In this document: in pieces, positions 27,076-30,458 of the stretch | How the letters are laid out: each line of letters starts with the position of its first letter | Position numbering within the stretch: position 1 is the first letter of the stretch | DNA from: an uncultured Dokdonella sp. | GTDB taxonomy: Bacteria; Pseudomonadota; Gammaproteobacteria; Xanthomonadales; Rhodanobacteraceae | DNA: 30,458 nucleotides | Direction of reading: 5' to 3' | Assembly: GCA_934526015.1 (NCBI GenBank) | Contig: CAKSZY010000027.1 | Span: 1 to 30,458 of the forward strand | Position numbers and translations under genes: made by a program | Notes under the pieces: generated by a model | Database searches by the model: none | What the model saw: only the letters and a program-made list of their open reading frames with translations | Told to the model about the DNA's origin: nothing

Positions 27076-28710
27076 ATGGAAAGACGTGATTTTCTCAAGG
27101 CGACGGGCGTCGGCCTCGGGGCCGTCCTGCTGCCCTCCTGGGGGCGCGTGGTGGCCGCCGAAGTGCTGACCACGAAGATCGACGTCGCGCTGAAGAAGCG
27201 CCTCGCCGACACCGCGCTGGCAGCGGCGAAAGAGGGCGGGGCGAGCTACTGTGACGTGCGCATCGGCCGCTACCTGCGCCAGTTCATCGTCACTCGCGAA
27301 GACAAGGTGCAGAACGTCGTCAACACCGAATCCACCGGCGTCGGCGTGCGTGTCATCGCCAATGGCACCTGGGGCTTCGCCGCCAGCAACGACCTTTCCG
27401 CCGATGCGGTCGCCCGCGCCGCGCGCCAGGCGGTCGCCATCGCCAAGGCCAATTCGCGCCTGACCGTCGAACCCGTGCAACTGGCCGCGACCGCGGGCGT
27501 AGGCGAGGTGTCGTGGTCGACGCCGATCGAGCGCAACGCGATGGAAGTGCCTGTCAAGGAAAAGGTCGAGCTGCTGCTGGCCGCAAATGCGGCGGCCATG
27601 CAGGCCGGTGCCAGCTTCGTCAACTCGACCCTGTTCCAGGTCAACGAGCAGAAATACTTCGCCTCCAGCGACGGCAGCTACATCGACCAGGACGTCCACC
27701 GCATCTGGGCCCCGGTCAACGTCACCGCGATCGACAAGGCCAGCGGCAAGTTCCGCGCCCGCGCCGGGCTGTCCTCGCCGATGGGCATGGGCTACGAGTA
27801 CATGATGCCGAAGAAGGAGCACAAGATCGCCATGCCGGGCGGCACCGTCGGCTACACGCATTCCTACGACATCGTCGAGGATGCGGCGATCGCCGCGCGC
27901 CAGGCGCAGGAAAAACTGAAGGCGCCCTCGGTCAAGCCCGGCAAGTACGACCTCGTGCTCGACCCGCACCACCTCTGGCTGACCATCCACGAATCGGTCG
28001 GCCACCCGCTCGAACTCGACCGCGTGCTCGGCTACGAGGCCAACTACGCCGGCACCAGCTTCGCCACCCTCGACAAGTGGAAGGCGAAGGACTTCCGCTA
28101 CGGCAGCGACCAGGTCACCCTGTTCGCCGACAAGGTGCAGCCGCATTCGCTCGGCGCGGTCGGTTACGACGACGAAGGCATCAAGACCAGGCGCTGGGAT
28201 CTCGTCAAGGACGGCATCCTCGTCAACTACCAGGCGATCCGCGACCAGGTGCACATCCTCGGCGAGAAGGAGTCGCACGGCTGCTGCTATGCCGATTCGT
28301 GGTCGAGCGTGCAGTTCCAGCGCATGGCCAACGTCTCGCTCGCCCCCGGCAAGAAGAAGCTCACCCCGGCCGACATGGTCAAGGACGTCGAGAACGGCAT
28401 CTACATCATCGGCTCCGGCTCGTTCTCGATCGACCAGCAGCGCTACAACGCGCAGTTCGGCGGCCAGCTGTTCTACGAGATCAAGGACGGCAAGGTCACC
28501 CGCATGATCGAGGACGTCGCCTACCAGATCCGCACGCCGGAATTCTGGAATGCCTGCTCGGCCATCTGCGACGAAAGCGACTACCGCATCGGCGGCTCGT
28601 TCTTCGACGGCAAGGGCGAACCGAGCCAGGTCTCGGCGGTCTCGCACGGCTCGTCGACCACCCGCTTCGACGGCATCAATGTCATCAACACCGCACGCAG
28701 CCTCGGCTGA
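27076..28710 (+). CDS. TldD-like metalloprotease with twin-arginine signal
   Basis: About 544 residues. The N-terminus MERRDFLKATGVGLGAVLL with VVAA cleavage site is a Tat signal: two arginines, FLK, mild hydrophobic stretch. The mature part is TldD/PmbA-like, with N-terminal YCDVRIGRY and VNTESTGVGVRVIANGTWGFA and a zinc site HESVGH at about 305-310 in the TIHESVGHPLELDR segment. TldD with TldE forms a heterodimeric zinc protease; in E. coli it is cytoplasmic and acts on peptide antibiotics and antitoxins. An exported TldD is unusual. Two ATGs exist at 27073 and 27076; the second is six bases from GGAG and is preferred. The partner gene starts 16 bases downstream. Confidence 0.9.
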   Translation: MERRDFLKATGVGLGAVLLPSWGRVVAAEVLTTKIDVALKKRLADTALAAAKEGGASYCDVRIGRYLRQFIVTREDKVQNVVNTESTGVGVRVIANGTWGFAASNDLSADAVARAARQAVAIAKANSRLTVEPVQLAATAGVGEVSWSTPIERNAMEVPVKEKVELLLAANAAAMQAGASFVNSTLFQVNEQKYFASSDGSYIDQDVHRIWAPVNVTAIDKASGKFRARAGLSSPMGMGYEYMMPKKEHKIAMPGGTVGYTHSYDIVEDAAIAARQAQEKLKAPSVKPGKYDLVLDPHHLWLTIHESVGHPLELDRVLGYEANYAGTSFATLDKWKAKDFRYGSDQVTLFADKVQPHSLGAVGYDDEGIKTRRWDLVKDGILVNYQAIRDQVHILGEKESHGCCYADSWSSVQFQRMANVSLAPGKKKLTPADMVKDVENGIYIIGSGSFSIDQQRYNAQFGGQLFYEIKDGKVTRMIEDVAYQIRTPEFWNACSAICDESDYRIGGSFFDGKGEPSQVSAVSHGSSTTRFDGINVINTARSLG

Positions 28711-28726
28711 CCGCAGGAGCCCGTTC

Positions 28727-30061
28727 ATGAGCATCTACAGCGAACAAGAAGCCAAGGCGATCCTCGACAAGGTGATCGCGCTGTCGAAGGCCGACGAATG
28801 CACGGCGACGCTCGGCGGTTCGGTCGACGGCAACATCCGCTACGCGCGCAACGCGGTGTCGACCAGCGGCATCGTCAGCGACACCCAGCTCGGCGTGCAG
28901 GTTGCCTTCGGCAAGCGCGTCGGCATCGCCACCACCAACGAATTCGACGATGCGGCGCTGGCCAAGGTGGTCGCCCGCGCCGAGGAACTGGCGAAGCTGG
29001 CCCCGGAGAATCCGGAGTTCATGCCGGCGATCGGAAAGCAGGACTACACGCCGACCCGCACCTTCATCGACAAGACCGCCGCGATCACCCCGGAGTATCG
29101 CGCCCGGGTCGCCGCCGATTCGATCGAGCCCTGCCGCAAGGACAAGCTCGTCGCCGCCGGCTTCCTCGCCGACAGCCACGGCTTCCAGGCGATCGCCAAC
29201 AGCAACGGCAACTTCGCCTACCAGAAGTCGACCAACCTCGACTTCACCTGCACGGTGCGTACCGAGGACGGCAGCGGTTCGGGCTGGGTCGCGCGCAACG
29301 TCGCCGACGTCGAGCGCTTCGATGCCAAGAACGAGATCAAGATCGCCATCGACAAGGCCAAACGTTCCCGCGACGCCAAGGCGCTCGAACCCGGCAAGTA
29401 CACGGTGATCATGGAACCGGCGGCGACCGCCGGCCTGATCTCGTTCATGATGTTCGGATTCGATGCGCGCCAGGCCGACGAGGGACGCAGCTTCCTGTCG
29501 AAGAAGGGCGGCGGCAACAAGATCGGCGAGCAGATCTACGACCCGCGCGTGACGATCTATGCCGACCCGGCCGAGACCGGCGTCGAAGTCCTGCCGTGGG
29601 ACGGCGAAGGCATCGCCCGCGCGCGCCTGCCGATCATCACCAAGGGCAAGGTCGAGAACCTGCGCTATTCGCGCTACTGGGCGAAGAAGCAGGAGAAGCA
29701 GGCCACCGCGATGCCGGGCAACCTCATCATGGTCGGCGGCGACAAGTCGACCATGGACCTCGTCAAGTCGACCCGCAAGGGCATCCTCGTCACCCGCACC
29801 TGGTACATCCGCATGGTCGACCCGCAGACCGTGCTGCTGACCGGCCTCACCCGCGACGGCACCTTTTACGTCGAGAACGGCGAAGTGAAGTACCCGATCA
29901 AGAACTTCCGCTTCAACGAGTCGCCGATCATCATGCTCAACAACATCGAGGAAATCGGCAAACCGGTCCGCGTCGGCGACGACGAATCCCCGTTCGTCAT
30001 GATGATCCCGCCGATGAAACTGCGCGACTTCACCTTCACCTCGCTGTCGGATGCGGTGTGA
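28727..30061 (+). CDS. TldE/PmbA-like protease subunit
   Basis: 444-residue member of the TldD/PmbA superfamily, lacking the HExxxH zinc motif, as expected for the TldE subunit. Visible family segments are GGSVDGNIRYARNAVSTSG, LGVQVAFGKRVGIATTNEF, LDFTCTVRTEDGSGSGW and the C-terminal NFRFNESPIIMLNNIEEIG. CAGGAG precedes ATG 28727 at seven bases. It has no signal peptide (MSIYSEQEAKAILDKV) although its operon partner has a Tat signal. If the two form the usual heterodimer, this subunit could be carried through the Tat system in the folded complex, or the partner could stay cytoplasmic. Confidence 0.9.
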   Translation: MSIYSEQEAKAILDKVIALSKADECTATLGGSVDGNIRYARNAVSTSGIVSDTQLGVQVAFGKRVGIATTNEFDDAALAKVVARAEELAKLAPENPEFMPAIGKQDYTPTRTFIDKTAAITPEYRARVAADSIEPCRKDKLVAAGFLADSHGFQAIANSNGNFAYQKSTNLDFTCTVRTEDGSGSGWVARNVADVERFDAKNEIKIAIDKAKRSRDAKALEPGKYTVIMEPAATAGLISFMMFGFDARQADEGRSFLSKKGGGNKIGEQIYDPRVTIYADPAETGVEVLPWDGEGIARARLPIITKGKVENLRYSRYWAKKQEKQATAMPGNLIMVGGDKSTMDLVKSTRKGILVTRTWYIRMVDPQTVLLTGLTRDGTFYVENGEVKYPIKNFRFNESPIIMLNNIEEIGKPVRVGDDESPFVMMIPPMKLRDFTFTSLSDAV

Positions 30062-30144
30062 GGAGCGGGGATCGGGGATTCCGCATCGGGCAAGGCCCGG
30101 GCAGCGACGGACCTGCATCCCTGTCCGCGGCGATCCCTCCCGCA

Positions 30145-30208
30145 CTCCCACGGCCCCTCATCCCGTGCTGCCGCACCACCTTCTCCCCGCTGACGCGGGG
30201 CGAAGGGA
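30145..30208 (+). repeat. REP-like double-hairpin element, copy 1
   Basis: The unit starts CTCCCACGGCCCCTCATCC, has a small GTGC-TGCC-GCAC hairpin, then CCTTCTCCCCGC...GCGGGGCGAAGG, a near-perfect stem. It is closely matched by copy 3 at 30391. The type (CCCTCATCC...CCTTCTCCCC) is a well-known dispersed intergenic element in proteobacterial genomes. Confidence 0.65.
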
Positions 30209-30262
30209 AGGCTGGCGCTGTCGCAAGAATGCAAGCTGCACATCCGGGAAAACGCATGCTGG

Positions 30263-30318
30263 TCCCTTCTCCCCGTTGCGACGGGGAGAAGGTGCGGCGG
30301 CAGCCGCGGATGAGGGGC
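30263..30318 (-). repeat. REP-like element, copy 2, inverted
   Basis: Opposite orientation to copies 1 and 3. It contains a perfect 12-bp stem, CCTTCTCCCCGT (30265-30276) with ACGGGGAGAAGG (30281-30292), and ends GGATGAGGGGC. With copy 1 it makes an alternating arrangement like BIME elements. Confidence 0.6.
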
Positions 30319-30390
30319 GCTTTCATTCTTCTTCGGCAACAGCCGACGACGCGCCGCTCGTGCAATGCTGCGACGTCGATCGCGCCCCAC

Positions 30391-30458
30391 CTCCCACGGC
30401 CCCTCATCCGGTGCTGCCGCACCACCTTCTCCCCGCTGCGCGGGGCGAAGGGACGGCT
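30391..30458 (+). repeat. REP-like element, copy 3, running to window edge
   Basis: It repeats copy 1 almost exactly from CTCCCACGGCCCCTCATCC through GCGGGGCGAAGGGA, missing two bases in the loop (GCTGCGC against GCTGACGC). It reaches the end of the window and may continue. Confidence 0.6.

Overview
The window is about 30 kb of very GC-rich DNA. It carries twelve protein genes and no RNA gene, CRISPR array, insertion sequence or phage gene that I can see. The gene content suggests a Gammaproteobacterium of the Xanthomonadales, most like Rhodanobacteraceae such as Dokdonella. The pointers are a secreted subtilase ending in the tag IFADGFD, abundant TonB-dependent receptors, the pbpC-yfhM pair, an SSS-type hybrid histidine kinase, and repeat families typical of this order. 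The taxonomic call rests on memory of these families and not on a search.

Layout. 1-464: gene-free, built from hairpin and direct repeats. 465-3152 (-): exported S8 subtilase with a DUF11-like domain. 3467-11755: the most interesting block. A GntP-family permease (-) is divergent from a cluster (+) of TonB-dependent receptor, type II poly(3-hydroxybutyrate) depolymerase-like lipoprotein (1-base overlap) and a symporter-fused hybrid histidine kinase. The inference is a candidate uptake, cleavage, import and sensing locus for PHB or 3-hydroxybutyrate oligomers. 12088-12507 (+): Rnk. 12632-20316 (-): pbpC and yfhM (alpha-2-macroglobulin with intact thioester). These are usually adjacent, but here a repeat cluster separates them.

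20652-25182 (+): a second TonB-dependent receptor of the RGLGERYSS / DLFPTELLD type, followed by a secreted beta-helix-like protein. They look like a functional pair of unknown substrate. A strong intrinsic terminator follows at 25256-25294. 25382-26857 (+): a WS/DGAT acyltransferase (wax ester or triacylglycerol synthesis). 27076-30061 (+): a TldD-like metalloprotease with a Tat signal and its TldE/PmbA-like partner without a signal, 16 bases apart. 30062-30458: three copies of a REP-like double-hairpin element.

Long open frames antisense to these genes are treated as GC-composition shadows.
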